Assembly: GCF_000308515.1 (NCBI RefSeq)
Contig: NZ_BAFV01000116.1
Location: 1-54,968 of the forward strand
Direction of reading: 5' to 3'
Length of the DNA stretch: 54,968 nt
Origin: Nocardia carnea NBRC 14403
GTDB lineage: Bacteria > Actinomycetota > Actinomycetes > Mycobacteriales > Mycobacteriaceae
This document shows, piece by piece, positions 34,048 through 42,678 of the stretch. The first letter of the stretch is position 1; each line of letters starts with the position of its first letter. The translations under genes and the position numbers were made by a program. The notes beneath the pieces were generated by a model that did no database searches, had not been told where the DNA came from, and saw only the letters and a list, made by a program, of their open reading frames with translations.

Positions 34048-35295
34048 TCAGCCGAAAACCACCGGTATCTCGGTCGGTCCGCGCTCGTACATTCCGATGA
34101 AACGGGTGGGTTCGGCGTCGGGATCGGCCCGCAGATTCGGCAGCCGGTCGAGCAGGGCGCCGATCCCGGTCATCATTTCGGCCTTCGCGACATGCATGCC
34201 CAAACAGGCGTGAGCTCCGCCGCCGAAGGCGAAGGAGGGCCGCAATCGCCGGGTGATGTCGTATTCGTCCGGATCATCCCAGCGTGCGGGGTCCCGGTTC
34301 GCCGCCCCGATACACAGGTGCAGGACCGATCCCGCGGGTAGCGGCACGCCCTGCAATTCGGTGTCCCGGGTGACGTACCGGGAGAACATCGGATCGGTCG
34401 GGGTCCAGCGCAGCGCCTCGTCGATGGCCGGCCGCAGCAGCGATCGGTCCGCCGCGACCGCCGCGAGCACCTCCGGCCGCTGTAGCAGCGCCGTGAGCGT
34501 GATCCCCATCTGTTTCCAGGTGGTGCCGGATCCGGCGGCCAGCAGCAGCACCACGAAGGAGTGGATCTCGGCGTCGGTGAGCCGCTGTGTGGTGCCGTCC
34601 TCACCCGTCAGTTCTGCTTCGACCAGCACACTGATGAGGTCCTCGCCCGGTGCCTTCCGGCGCTGCGCGACGATCGGCCGGATCAGCTCCACCACGGCGT
34701 CCGGCCGGCCGAGTGCCGCCCGGAACTCCAGGGCCTGCTCGACCGGGACACCGAAGCTACCGGTGATCGTCAGCACCGGGATGGCCGCGCAGAAATCGAC
34801 GTTCAGTTCGGCGCGGCCGTCGGCGGCGAAGCCGTCGATCAACTGATGGACGGTCTGCTCGATCCAATTACGTATCCACCATTCGGCCTTCGCGGGAACG
34901 AAAGACGGCTGGACGAGTGCCCGGTAACGCCGGTGCTGCGCCCCGTTCATCGAGATCATGCTGTTGAGGGCGTCGAGTCTGCCCGTGTTCGGATCGACCG
35001 GTCCCGGCGCGGAGGCGAACACGTCCGGGTTGCGGTAGGCAGTGTCGCAGGCGGCGAAGCCGAAGGCAGAGAAATGTGGGCGGTCGGGCTGCGGTAGTCC
35101 GCTGAACACCGCCGGGCCCGGGTATCCGGTCAGCTCGTGCACAGTGCCCGGATGCACCTCGGCTTCGGCGCGCAGCCGATGCCATATCGGGTAGGGATCG
35201 TCCCGGTATCCACCGCCGGTCTGGGCCAGGTAGGCACCACGTAGATCGAACAATTCGCGCACGCGGTCGCGATTCAAGGTCGGTGCAGGATTCAT
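34048..35295 (-). CDS. Cytochrome P450 (415 aa)
   Basis: P450 with haem loop FGGGAHACLG (about 357-366, Cys364), K-helix EALR, and an I-helix AAGSGTTWKQ where Ser replaces the usual acid before Thr. Start ATG 35295 has GAGGTG 6 nt upstream. It is 5 nt behind an SDR and close to a small ferredoxin gene, which is its likely electron donor. In the operon it may hydroxylate the substrate that the SDR and ALDH then oxidise. Confidence 0.93.
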   Translation of the reverse strand: MNPAPTLNRDRVRELFDLRGAYLAQTGGGYRDDPYPIWHRLRAEAEVHPGTVHELTGYPGPAVFSGLPQPDRPHFSAFGFAACDTAYRNPDVFASAPGPVDPNTGRLDALNSMISMNGAQHRRYRALVQPSFVPAKAEWWIRNWIEQTVHQLIDGFAADGRAELNVDFCAAIPVLTITGSFGVPVEQALEFRAALGRPDAVVELIRPIVAQRRKAPGEDLISVLVEAELTGEDGTTQRLTDAEIHSFVVLLLAAGSGTTWKQMGITLTALLQRPEVLAAVAADRSLLRPAIDEALRWTPTDPMFSRYVTRDTELQGVPLPAGSVLHLCIGAANRDPARWDDPDEYDITRRLRPSFAFGGGAHACLGMHVAKAEMMTGIGALLDRLPNLRADPDAEPTRFIGMYERGPTEIPVVFG

Positions 35296-35300
35296 TCGAT

Positions 35301-36089
35301 TCACCTCGCCACGTATCCGCCGTCGACCGGAAACAGGACTCCGGTGATATTCGCGGCGCGATCGGATACCAGGAATACGGCTGCCTCCGCGCAATCCTCC
35401 GCCGTGATCGGACGCCCGAGCGGATGGTTGGCGGCGGTACTCTCGGCCAGTTTCGCAGTTGTCTCCGCGCTGTTGTCGAGCCCGCCGGCCGCCATGAAAC
35501 CGGTATAGGGCATTCCGGCCGGGCAGAGAGCATTGGCGCGGATCCCGAAGGGAGCACCCTCGATCGCCACCGCTTTGGTGAGCTGGTGCACGGCACCTTT
35601 GGTCGCGGCGTACACCGCGCCGCCCCAGGCGACCAGGCCTGCGACCGACCCCGTGTTGAGGATGACACCGCCACTGCCCTGCCGTTTGAATTGGAGTACG
35701 GCATAGGTGCAGCCGAGGAACACCCCGCCGATATTCACCGACACCAGGCGCTGGAAATCCTGGAAGGTGTGGTCCTCGAGCGCGGCACCCAGGCGCGGTG
35801 TCGGGATGCCCACATTGTTGAAGACGATATCTACGTGGCCGAACCGGTCGGCGGCGGTGGCGATCATCTCGGCGACATCCCGTTCACGCGTGACATCGGT
35901 TTCGACCGCGAAGGCCACTCCGCCGGCGGCTTCGATCCGGCGTGCGGTTTCCTTCGCGTGATCGAACTGGATATCGGCGCACACCACCGAGGCACCTTCC
36001 TCGGCGAATCGCTGGGCCGAGGCGGCGCCGACGCCGGAGCCGGCGCCGGTCACCACCGCGGTTTTTCCTTCGAGCAGCACGTGGCTCAC
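35301..36089 (-). CDS. Classical short-chain dehydrogenase/reductase
   Basis: 262-aa SDR. TGAGSGVG cofactor motif, CADIQ (acidic end of beta-2, favouring NAD+), NNVG, catalytic Ser in NTGSVAG and YAATK. Likely oxidises a ring or side-chain alcohol made by the P450. The GTG start at 36089 overlaps the ferredoxin stop by 4 nt (GTGA); a second GTG three codons later is possible. Confidence 0.9.
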   Translation of the reverse strand: MSHVLLEGKTAVVTGAGSGVGAASAQRFAEEGASVVCADIQFDHAKETARRIEAAGGVAFAVETDVTRERDVAEMIATAADRFGHVDIVFNNVGIPTPRLGAALEDHTFQDFQRLVSVNIGGVFLGCTYAVLQFKRQGSGGVILNTGSVAGLVAWGGAVYAATKGAVHQLTKAVAIEGAPFGIRANALCPAGMPYTGFMAAGGLDNSAETTAKLAESTAANHPLGRPITAEDCAEAAVFLVSDRAANITGVLFPVDGGYVAR

Positions 36090-36310
36090 CCTTCTCGTTC
36101 GACAGTGGCGATATCGGTGATCGCCAGGCTCAGTGCCCCGGTCGGGCAGCTGTCCACGGCCGTGCGGACCTGTTCCACTGGATCTGCCGGCGGCTCGCAC
36201 AGAACCGCCAGCCCCTCGTCGTCCTGGGTGAAACTGCCCGGTGCGTAGGCCGCACAGACGCCGCAGCCGAGGCAGCGTGTCCGGTCGACAATGACACTCC
36301 AGCCCGGCAT
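36086..36310 (-). CDS. Small P450-type ferredoxin with four or more cluster cysteines
   Basis: 74-aa ferredoxin: CLGCGVCAAYAP followed by CPTGA. Typical P450-partner [3Fe-4S] ferredoxins have CxxXxxC(x)nCP with a non-Cys at X; here X is Cys, so a [4Fe-4S] cluster is possible. Expected to carry electrons from a ferredoxin reductase to the P450 two genes downstream. It starts 1 nt after the amidohydrolase stop. Confidence 0.9.
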   Translation of the reverse strand: MPGWSVIVDRTRCLGCGVCAAYAPGSFTQDDEGLAVLCEPPADPVEQVRTAVDSCPTGALSLAITDIATVEREG

Positions 36311-36311
36311 C

Positions 36312-37520
36312 TCAACCCGCTGCCCGGACCGGCGGTTCGGCAGGAGTGAACCGGTAGAGGCGCTCGGCGTTGCCGCGCAGAATCTTGTACTGCGTCGCTT
36401 CCGGCAGATGGTCGATCTGCTTTTTCACGGCGTCGATGCAGTTCGGCCAGGTGGAATCCGAATGCGGGTAATCGGTTTCGCACATGATGTTGTTCTCGCC
36501 GATTTCGGCGATGCTCGCGATACCGTGCGTATCCTCGATGAAACAGCCGAAGATATGGTCGCGGAACGTCTGGCGGATATCGAGGGTGTCCAGGTCGACG
36601 CCGTTGCTGCCGGCGTGGTCACCCCAGTTCATTCCCCGTTTCACCCAGTGCCGCTGTTTGTCCAGGACCTGCTCGGCGCGCTCCAGGAAGTACGGCATCC
36701 ACCCGATCTCACCCTCGGACAGGGCGATCTTGAGATTGGGGAAGCGCTGGAACATCCCGCTGAACAACCAGGACAGCATCGCGCCGGAGGTCCGGGTCGC
36801 CCCCCAGGCCAGGTTGGCCAGGAACGGGGCGTCCTTCGAGATCTGCGGAACTGTCGAGGACGAACCGACGTGCATGGAGACGACCAGGTCCAGATCGTTG
36901 GCCGCGGCCATCACCGGGTCCCAGTAGCCGCCGGGATCGTGGATCGTCGGCAGGCCCAGCGGTGCGGGGTTCTCCGAGAACGCGAAGGTGGTGGCGCCTT
37001 TCGCGGCGCAACGTTCCAGTTCCCGCACGGCCAGCTGCGGATCCCACAGCGGGATCAGGACGAGCGGGATATAGCGGCCCGGTGCCGCGCCGCACCAATC
37101 CTCGATCACCCAGTCGTTGTAGGCCTTCAGGCAGACCAGGCCGAATTCGCGATCGCCGGCCTCCATGAACAGCTGGCCGCAGAATCGGGTGATCGTCGGG
37201 AAGCAGAGGGAGGCCAGGATTCCGGCCCGGTTCATATCCTCGATCCGCGCGGCCGGGTCGTAACAGCCAGGGCGCATTTCACTGTAGGACAGTGGTTTCG
37301 GACTGAATTCCTCCTTCTCCTTACCCGCCACCGCGCTCAGACCGGAACTCGGGAACCGTTTACCGTCGTAGACCCAGCAGTCCACGCCGTTGTCGTCGAA
37401 TTCCATATGCGGTGCCCGATCTCGGTCAGCGCGCGGGACGCGGTCCACCCACAGGTTCGGGGGTTCGAGAATGTGGTCGTCGACCGAGATCAACCAGTCG
37501 AGTGCGAGTTCGGTGGACAT
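36312..37520 (-). CDS. Amidohydrolase-2-family metal-dependent hydrolase
   Basis: 402-aa TIM-barrel protein of the PF04909 type. DDHILEPP at the N-terminus holds the first metal ligands, SMHVGSS an internal His, and CETDYPHSDSTWP the late Asp. Family members include decarboxylases and hydrolases of ring-cleavage products, such as ACMSD and gamma-resorcylate decarboxylase; long actinobacterial forms near lipid operons have unknown substrates. ATG 37520 is preceded by AAGGAG at 5 nt. It sits between the ALDH (28 nt) and the ferredoxin. Confidence 0.87.
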   Translation of the reverse strand: MSTELALDWLISVDDHILEPPNLWVDRVPRADRDRAPHMEFDDNGVDCWVYDGKRFPSSGLSAVAGKEKEEFSPKPLSYSEMRPGCYDPAARIEDMNRAGILASLCFPTITRFCGQLFMEAGDREFGLVCLKAYNDWVIEDWCGAAPGRYIPLVLIPLWDPQLAVRELERCAAKGATTFAFSENPAPLGLPTIHDPGGYWDPVMAAANDLDLVVSMHVGSSSTVPQISKDAPFLANLAWGATRTSGAMLSWLFSGMFQRFPNLKIALSEGEIGWMPYFLERAEQVLDKQRHWVKRGMNWGDHAGSNGVDLDTLDIRQTFRDHIFGCFIEDTHGIASIAEIGENNIMCETDYPHSDSTWPNCIDAVKKQIDHLPEATQYKILRGNAERLYRFTPAEPPVRAAG

Positions 37521-37548
37521 GATTACTCCTTCGGGTCGGGACGCTCGC

Positions 37549-39018
37549 TCACCGGAGTTCGCCGATGACGAGGTGTTTGACTTCTTGGAAGGCCCGGATG
37601 CCGTCCGGGCCACGTTCGCGGCCGAGGCCGCTCTGCTTGTAGCCGCCACTGGGGGCGTAGGCGCTGAACAGCGCGGTGTTGACATTCACCGCGCCGGTGC
37701 GCAACCGGCGTGCGACTGCCGTGGCGGCGGCGGCATCGACCCCGTACACCTGACCGGACAGTCCGTACGGGGAGTCGTTGGCGATCCGCACGGCGTCGTC
37801 GATATCCCGGTAACCCAGGACCGACAGGATCGGGCCGAAGATCTCCTCCTGCGCGGCCGGGTTGCCGTTGTCGGGAACATCGAGCACAGTCGGTTCGAAG
37901 TAGTAACCGCGCGGGAAGCCGCTGGGCCGGCCACCGCCCTGTACCACGGTCGCGCCCTTGTCCACGGCGCGCTCGACGATTTTCTCGCACCGCTGCCGTT
38001 GCCCGGCACTGATGAGCGGGCCGATCGTGGTCGACGGATCGGCGGGTGCACCGACGACGAGGCCGGCATAGGTCCGGGAGACCAGCTCGAGTACTTCGTC
38101 CTTGTGCTCACGGGGTACGAGCATCCGAGTCGCGGCGACGCAGGCCTGTCCGGCGGTACCGCCGATCACGGCCGCGGCGCCGGTCGCGACCTTGCCGACG
38201 GCGTCGTCGAGATAGATCTGCGCAGATTTTCCGCCGAGTTCGAGCGCGACCCGTTTCAGCGTGGGCGCTGCCTGCGCCATGATGGTGCGGCCGACCGCGG
38301 TCGACCCGGTGAACGACACCATATCCACCGCGGGATGGGTGGTGAGCAATTCCGCGCCGGCGGACGCGGATTCGACCACCACGCTGAGAACGCCACGGGG
38401 AAGTCCGGCAGCCTCGGCGGCGGCACCGAAGACCAGCGACGAGATCGGCGTCAAGGGACTCGGCCGCAGAATCACCGAATTACCTGCCATGAGCGCGGGA
38501 ACGAGCTTCTGCAGCGCCATGATGAACGCCGCGTTGTACGGGGTGATCGCCGCGACGACACCCACCGGCTCATGTCTGCGCAGGCTGAGCGCCACCCGTC
38601 CGCGGACGAGTTCTTCGACGGGTACCGGATTCGTTTCCTCGTGCGATAGGGACAGGTAGAGGTCGATCATGCCGCGGGCCATGGCCAGCCCCGAAAGGAA
38701 TTGGGAGCGTTCGGCGAACATCCGTGGCTGTCCGGCCTCGGCGACCATGGTCGCCACCAACGGCTCCCGCATCGTCTCGAGATACGACAGCAGCGCTCGC
38801 AGCACGGCGGCCCGTTCCCCGGCCGGCGCGTCGGCCCACACACCACTGTCGAAGGCGCGCCGTGCCTCGCGTATTGCGCGCTCGATCTCGGGCAGGGGAG
38901 TGGCCGGTATCTCGGCGACCCGGGACTCGTCGGCAGGATTTTCGACGGCGAAGGCTTCGTCACCGGTCACGCGATCGCCGGCGATATACGAGCGGTGGTC
39001 CGTGAGGATGTTTTCCAT
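37549..39018 (-). CDS. Aldehyde dehydrogenase (full length)
   Basis: 489-aa NAD(P)-dependent ALDH. SFTGSTAVG (cofactor), LELGGKSAQ (general base Glu), GQACVAATR (nucleophile Cys) and EEIFGPI are all present, so this is a complete enzyme, unlike the truncated ALDH part of the chimera at 21362-22996. Start ATG 39018. It probably oxidises the aldehyde produced by the pathway P450/SDR or by retro-aldol cleavage by the neighbouring Ltp2-like protein. Confidence 0.94.
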   Translation of the reverse strand: MENILTDHRSYIAGDRVTGDEAFAVENPADESRVAEIPATPLPEIERAIREARRAFDSGVWADAPAGERAAVLRALLSYLETMREPLVATMVAEAGQPRMFAERSQFLSGLAMARGMIDLYLSLSHEETNPVPVEELVRGRVALSLRRHEPVGVVAAITPYNAAFIMALQKLVPALMAGNSVILRPSPLTPISSLVFGAAAEAAGLPRGVLSVVVESASAGAELLTTHPAVDMVSFTGSTAVGRTIMAQAAPTLKRVALELGGKSAQIYLDDAVGKVATGAAAVIGGTAGQACVAATRMLVPREHKDEVLELVSRTYAGLVVGAPADPSTTIGPLISAGQRQRCEKIVERAVDKGATVVQGGGRPSGFPRGYYFEPTVLDVPDNGNPAAQEEIFGPILSVLGYRDIDDAVRIANDSPYGLSGQVYGVDAAAATAVARRLRTGAVNVNTALFSAYAPSGGYKQSGLGRERGPDGIRAFQEVKHLVIGELR

Positions 39019-39049
39019 GGTTCGGGCTCCTGTTGCCGCGGCGTGCGTT

Positions 39050-40246
39050 TCAGCCGGGTTCGGTGGTGTAGGCGACGACGCCGCCGTAATGGGGCGAAGA
39101 CTGACAGGCCAAGGCGGTGGTCACGCCGGCACGTGTGCGGTCGCCGGCACGACCGGCCAATTGCAGATAGCACTCCAACATCTGCGGAATGCCGTGCATG
39201 CGGCCGTTACCCAGCGCCCCGCCGCCCGACAGCGCCGGTAGACGACCGGGTACATCACTGTCGATACCGCCGTCGCGGACGAAACTGTGTGCCTCCCCGG
39301 GCCGGCAGAACCCCAGTGCTTCCAGCCAGAAATAGACGAACGGCGAGAATCCGTCGTAGAGCTGCGGCAGGTCGACCCGGGCGGGGTGTATACCCGTCGC
39401 GTCCCGGAGGCGCCGGGCCACGATCTCGCCACCCGCCATGATGTCGTCGAGCGGCCAGTGCAGCGCCGTCCGGTGCGGAGGAGGCGGACTCTGCGCGTAA
39501 CCGGACACATACACGGGGCGGTGGGGGAGGTCGCGGGCCCGTTCGGCGGAAGTGAGCACGAAGGCAGCGGCCCCGTCCACGGGCAGGTCGCAATCGAAGC
39601 GACGCACCGGATCACTGACCATCGGCGCTGCCAGGTATTCGGCTGTGGTGAGCGGTTTTCCGTACCAGTGCGACCACGGGATCCGTGCGCCGTTCTTCCG
39701 CGCCTCCACCACGACCGCGGCCAGCGTGCCGGGATCGGCCCGGTACCGGTTCAGGTACTCCCGATAGGGGAAGGCGATCATCGGCAGCGGACCCCCGAAT
39801 CCCTGCGGTGCGGTCCATTGCTGGGTGCCCGCGGCCGCTGTCATCGGATTGTCGTGGTAGCCACCGGCCGGGTTGTGCAGGGCGCGGTGTACGACGACAT
39901 AGTCGGCGGCGCCGGTGCTGATCGCGTTCGCCGCCAGTGCTATCGCACCGGGAATCTGGCCGATACCGGTGAACCCGGCGATATACCGGGGCGAACCACC
40001 CATCCGCGCCGCCAGCCAGTCCGCCGATACCGCACTCACCCCGTCGGTGACACGGTGACCACCGGCGGTCGGGAACAGTGCCGAGGTGACGAATCCGTCG
40101 ATCTGTTCCGGCCGCAACCCGGCGTCCGCGACCGCCGCCCGCGCCACCTCGACGGTGAGAGCGCCGAGTGGACGTTCGCTGCGGCGGCGAATGCTGCTGT
40201 GCGCGTAGCCGGCGACAGCGACGTGCCCGCGGAACTTGCCGGTCAC
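39050..40246 (-). CDS. Thiolase-fold lipid-transfer protein, Ltp2-like (probable aldolase)
   Basis: 398-aa thiolase superfamily protein. Where thiolases have the nucleophilic Cys (NASCSSG-like), this one reads FTGIGQIPGA, so classic thiolysis is unlikely. Steroid Ltp2 proteins also lack it and, bound to a DUF35 protein, perform retro-aldol cleavage of a beta-hydroxyacyl-CoA side chain. The DUF35 gene immediately upstream overlaps by 4 nt, which strongly supports such a complex. The product would be a ketone or aldehyde plus a short acyl-CoA. Start GTG 40246. Confidence 0.82.
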   Translation of the reverse strand: MTGKFRGHVAVAGYAHSSIRRRSERPLGALTVEVARAAVADAGLRPEQIDGFVTSALFPTAGGHRVTDGVSAVSADWLAARMGGSPRYIAGFTGIGQIPGAIALAANAISTGAADYVVVHRALHNPAGGYHDNPMTAAAGTQQWTAPQGFGGPLPMIAFPYREYLNRYRADPGTLAAVVVEARKNGARIPWSHWYGKPLTTAEYLAAPMVSDPVRRFDCDLPVDGAAAFVLTSAERARDLPHRPVYVSGYAQSPPPPHRTALHWPLDDIMAGGEIVARRLRDATGIHPARVDLPQLYDGFSPFVYFWLEALGFCRPGEAHSFVRDGGIDSDVPGRLPALSGGGALGNGRMHGIPQMLECYLQLAGRAGDRTRAGVTTALACQSSPHYGGVVAYTTEPG

Positions 40247-40677
40247 GACGATCCCCCAGGGGCCAGGGCGAAGGCCGGGACCGCTGTTCCCGGCGCGATA
40301 TCCTCGAACGCCGCCCGCACCGGCATCCCGTCGCGCAGGACGGTATCGGGGTCGTCGAGGAGCCGGCCGATCATCCGCAATCCGGCCTGTTCGGCCAATT
40401 CGACATCGACCAGCAGATAGGGCACGTCGCGGGCGAAGCCGGCCAGCGACGCCCGGTGCACCACCGTCCAGGACCGTACGACACCCCGGCCACTGACACG
40501 TTCGAAGCGGAATACGGGATCGGCGGTGCCGCAGTGGGAACAGATCGCATCGGGCGGTATCTCGAAGCGGTCGCACCGGGCGCAGCGGGCGATCGCGAGT
40601 TCATGCCGTGCCGCCGCGGCCCAGTACGGCGCCGAACGGGCGTCGGGGACAGGGAGCGGCCTAGTGGGCGTCGTCAC
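40243..40677 (-). CDS. DUF35 zinc-ribbon/OB-fold protein, partner of the Ltp2-like protein
   Basis: 144-aa protein with an N-terminal rubredoxin-like zinc ribbon, CARCDRFEIPPDAICSHCG, and a C-terminal OB fold (WTVVHRASL and DVPYLLVDVEL regions). Such proteins bind acyl-CoA and stabilise thiolase-fold partners (ChsH2 with Ltp2 in cholesterol degradation). The GTG start at 40677 overlaps the CoA-transferase stop by 4 nt, and the stop overlaps the Ltp2-like start, so all three genes are coupled. Confidence 0.88.
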   Translation of the reverse strand: MTTPTRPLPVPDARSAPYWAAAARHELAIARCARCDRFEIPPDAICSHCGTADPVFRFERVSGRGVVRSWTVVHRASLAGFARDVPYLLVDVELAEQAGLRMIGRLLDDPDTVLRDGMPVRAAFEDIAPGTAVPAFALAPGGSS

Positions 40678-41885
40678 GGGACCACCCCGGCATCCTGGAG
40701 TTCGGCGATATCGCTCCACGAATACCCCAGTTCCAGCAGCAGGTCCTCGGTGTGTTCACCGTGTTCCGGTGCCCGCCGCATGACCGGGGGCTGCTCGTCG
40801 AATTGCACCGGTCCGGTGGGGAGCCGGTACGCCGGGCCGGTTCCGGTGTCGACGTTCCCGAGATAGTCGTTGGCCAGTACTTGAGGATCCTCGAGGAGTT
40901 CGCCGACCGACTGCACGGGGGCCCACGGCGCGTCCAGCCGCGACAGCAACTGTTTCCACTCCTCGAAGGTGCGGCGCGCGAATTCCGCGTCGAGTTCGGC
41001 CACGCATTCCGCGCGGTGCGCCGCTCGCGCCGCCATATCGGCGAAGCGCGGATCGTCCCGCAGATCGGCGCGCTGCACGAGATCGCAGAACTGCACCCAA
41101 TACCGGTCGGCCTGGAGGAAGACGAGCTGGATATGGCGGCCGTCCTTGGTGCGATAGGAACCGACCAGGGGATTGGGCGAAGCACCGCGCCCGGTCACCA
41201 CGACGGGGGAGTTGCCCGCCAATGCCGCGAGTACATCGGAGGACAGCATCCACATCGCGGTCGCGAGCAGTGACACATCGACCACCGACCCGCGACCGGT
41301 GCGCTCCCGCCGCAACAGCGCGGCCGCCATCGCGAAACCCAATGCCATCGCGCCGTTGCGGTCACCCATCGCGCCGCGCTGGCTGATCGGATACTCGCGG
41401 TCGGTCGGTGTCAGAACATAGGCGGGGCCACCCTGCGCCCAGAACGCCGAGGAATCGTAGCCCGGTTTATCGGCCTCGGGCCCGCGGACGCCGTAGCCGT
41501 GACCGCGGGCGTAGACGAGACGCGGGAACCGCCGCGTGAGTTGTCCGGCATCGAGTCCCAGCCGGCGGAGCGCCCCGGGCCGGAAATTCGTGAGGAAGAC
41601 ATCGGCCGTCGCGAGCAGTTCGTCGAGCAACTCCCGGCCCCGGTCGGTCTGCAGATCCAGCGAGACCGAGCGTTTTCCCCGGTTGGCCAGGGCCACCGAC
41701 AGATTCACTCCGCCGCTGTCGGAGCCGATGCCCTGGGTGGCGAGGTTGCGGTAGGGGTCGCCGTCGGGGCGCTCGACCCGGATGACATCCGCTCCCCAGT
41801 CCGCCAGCAGTGCCCCGGCCACCGGGACGAAGACCCACTGCGCGAGCTCCACCACGCGGATCCCGCTGAACGCGTCGTTGTCCAT
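40674..41885 (-). CDS. Class III CoA-transferase (CaiB/BaiF family)
   Basis: 403-aa enzyme. The N-terminal GIRVVELAQWVFVPVAGALLADWGADVIRVE and the catalytic Asp in PGYDSSAFWA are typical; FRPGALRRLGLD and ISQRGAMGDR follow. It moves CoA between acids and likely performs the activation or recycling step of this operon. First gene of the 12-gene run. ATG 41885 has GGAGG 5 nt upstream. Its promoter region contains two copies of the GTAGAAY-N3-RTTCTAC palindrome, beginning 15 nt before the start codon, a position suited to repression. Confidence 0.92.
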   Translation of the reverse strand: MDNDAFSGIRVVELAQWVFVPVAGALLADWGADVIRVERPDGDPYRNLATQGIGSDSGGVNLSVALANRGKRSVSLDLQTDRGRELLDELLATADVFLTNFRPGALRRLGLDAGQLTRRFPRLVYARGHGYGVRGPEADKPGYDSSAFWAQGGPAYVLTPTDREYPISQRGAMGDRNGAMALGFAMAAALLRRERTGRGSVVDVSLLATAMWMLSSDVLAALAGNSPVVVTGRGASPNPLVGSYRTKDGRHIQLVFLQADRYWVQFCDLVQRADLRDDPRFADMAARAAHRAECVAELDAEFARRTFEEWKQLLSRLDAPWAPVQSVGELLEDPQVLANDYLGNVDTGTGPAYRLPTGPVQFDEQPPVMRRAPEHGEHTEDLLLELGYSWSDIAELQDAGVVP

Positions 41886-41899
41886 CGCTGCCTCCGCAT

Positions 41900-41916
41900 G
41901 TAGAACCACAGTCTAC
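41900..41916. promoter_or_regulatory. GTAGAAY-N3-RTTCTAC operator before the CoA-transferase operon, site 1
   Basis: GTAGAAC-CAC-AGTCTAC; outer five pairs perfect, inner two not. Only 15 nt from the CoA-transferase start codon, so bound protein would block initiation or elongation. Confidence 0.65.
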
Positions 41917-41922
41917 TTGAGT

Positions 41923-41939
41923 GTAGAACGCAGTTCTCT
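41923..41939. promoter_or_regulatory. GTAGAAY-N3-RTTCTAC operator before the CoA-transferase operon, site 2
   Basis: Core AGAAC-GCA-GTTCT is perfect. Centre is 23 bp from site 1, the same phasing as at 29017-29056. Confidence 0.65.
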
Positions 41940-42243
41940 TTTGTGGAGCAGAATGAAGAGCTTCCGGAGAAATGATGCTCTGGGGGTACTGCGGTGGAGG
42001 TTCGAACATCCACCTGTGTCGTCTGGGTCCCCGGTCCGATGTGGCCGCGCCGGGTGGTGCTCGCCCGGTGTGTCTCGCGGTGTTTCGTGAATCCCCTGAG
42101 TTGGCTCATCCGATCGCATACCGTGAAGAATGTAAGTCTCTGATTCGAAGAGGGAGGTTTCCGACTGTGTGCTCGGAGCGAGGCGAACTACTCATGCTCG
42201 TCGTACCGGAGTCCCTCGACGCCCAGTCGACCGGAATGCCCGG
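41940..42243. other. Non-coding divergent promoter region
   Basis: About 300 nt between the CoA-transferase operon and the SnoaL-like gene. It may hold a weak further operator copy, AGAAT-GTA-AGTCT at 42127-42139. A 91-codon frame crosses it and overlaps the SnoaL start, but its composition does not look coding. Confidence 0.45.
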
Positions 42244-42678
42244 ATGAGCGACGAAACCCAGATCTCGGCACTGCTCTACCGGTACGCCCGCGCCGTCGAC
42301 ACCAAGGACTGGGAGCTGTACCGCTCGGTGTTCACCGCCGACGCCTACATCGACTACTCGTCGGCCGGTGCCGCTGTCGGCAGCCGCGACGAGGTCGTCG
42401 ACTGGTTCGCCGCGAATCTCGGTGCCTTGCCGTGGAGCATGCACTACATCACCAATATCGAAGTACTCGCGCACGGTCCCGAGACCGCGACCGTGCGCGC
42501 CATGTTCTACAACCCCATGCAACTCCCGGGTTCGAGCGAAGTCAGCGCCTGTGGCGGTTACTACCACCACGAACTGGTTCGTACCGCCGACGGTTGGCGC
42601 AGCCGGGCGCTGCGCGAGGAGAACGTGTGGTTCACCGGCCGCGGCCAGGGCAGTTCGGCTCCGAAGGAGAACCGATGA
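42244..42678 (+). CDS. SnoaL-like/NTF2-fold protein
   Basis: 144-aa cone-shaped alpha+beta barrel protein: ISALLYRYARAVDTKDWELYRSVFTADAYIDY is the classic SnoaL-type N-terminus and GGYYHHELVRTADGWRSRALREENVW the closing sheet. The fold serves as cyclase, isomerase, dehydratase or ligand-binding protein. Start ATG 42244 has no strong ribosome site. The enoyl-CoA hydratase overlaps its end by 4 nt. Confidence 0.85.
   Translation: MSDETQISALLYRYARAVDTKDWELYRSVFTADAYIDYSSAGAAVGSRDEVVDWFAANLGALPWSMHYITNIEVLAHGPETATVRAMFYNPMQLPGSSEVSACGGYYHHELVRTADGWRSRALREENVWFTGRGQGSSAPKENR

Noticed and set aside
41999..42007. GGTTCGAAC, resembling a tRNA T-loop
   Set aside because: Flanking bases do not form a T stem, acceptor stem or anticodon arm.
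41972..42247. 91-codon plus-strand frame whose stop overlaps the SnoaL-like ATG like a coupled gene
   Set aside because: No ribosome site, odd composition and no recognisable domain; it also spans the divergent promoter region.
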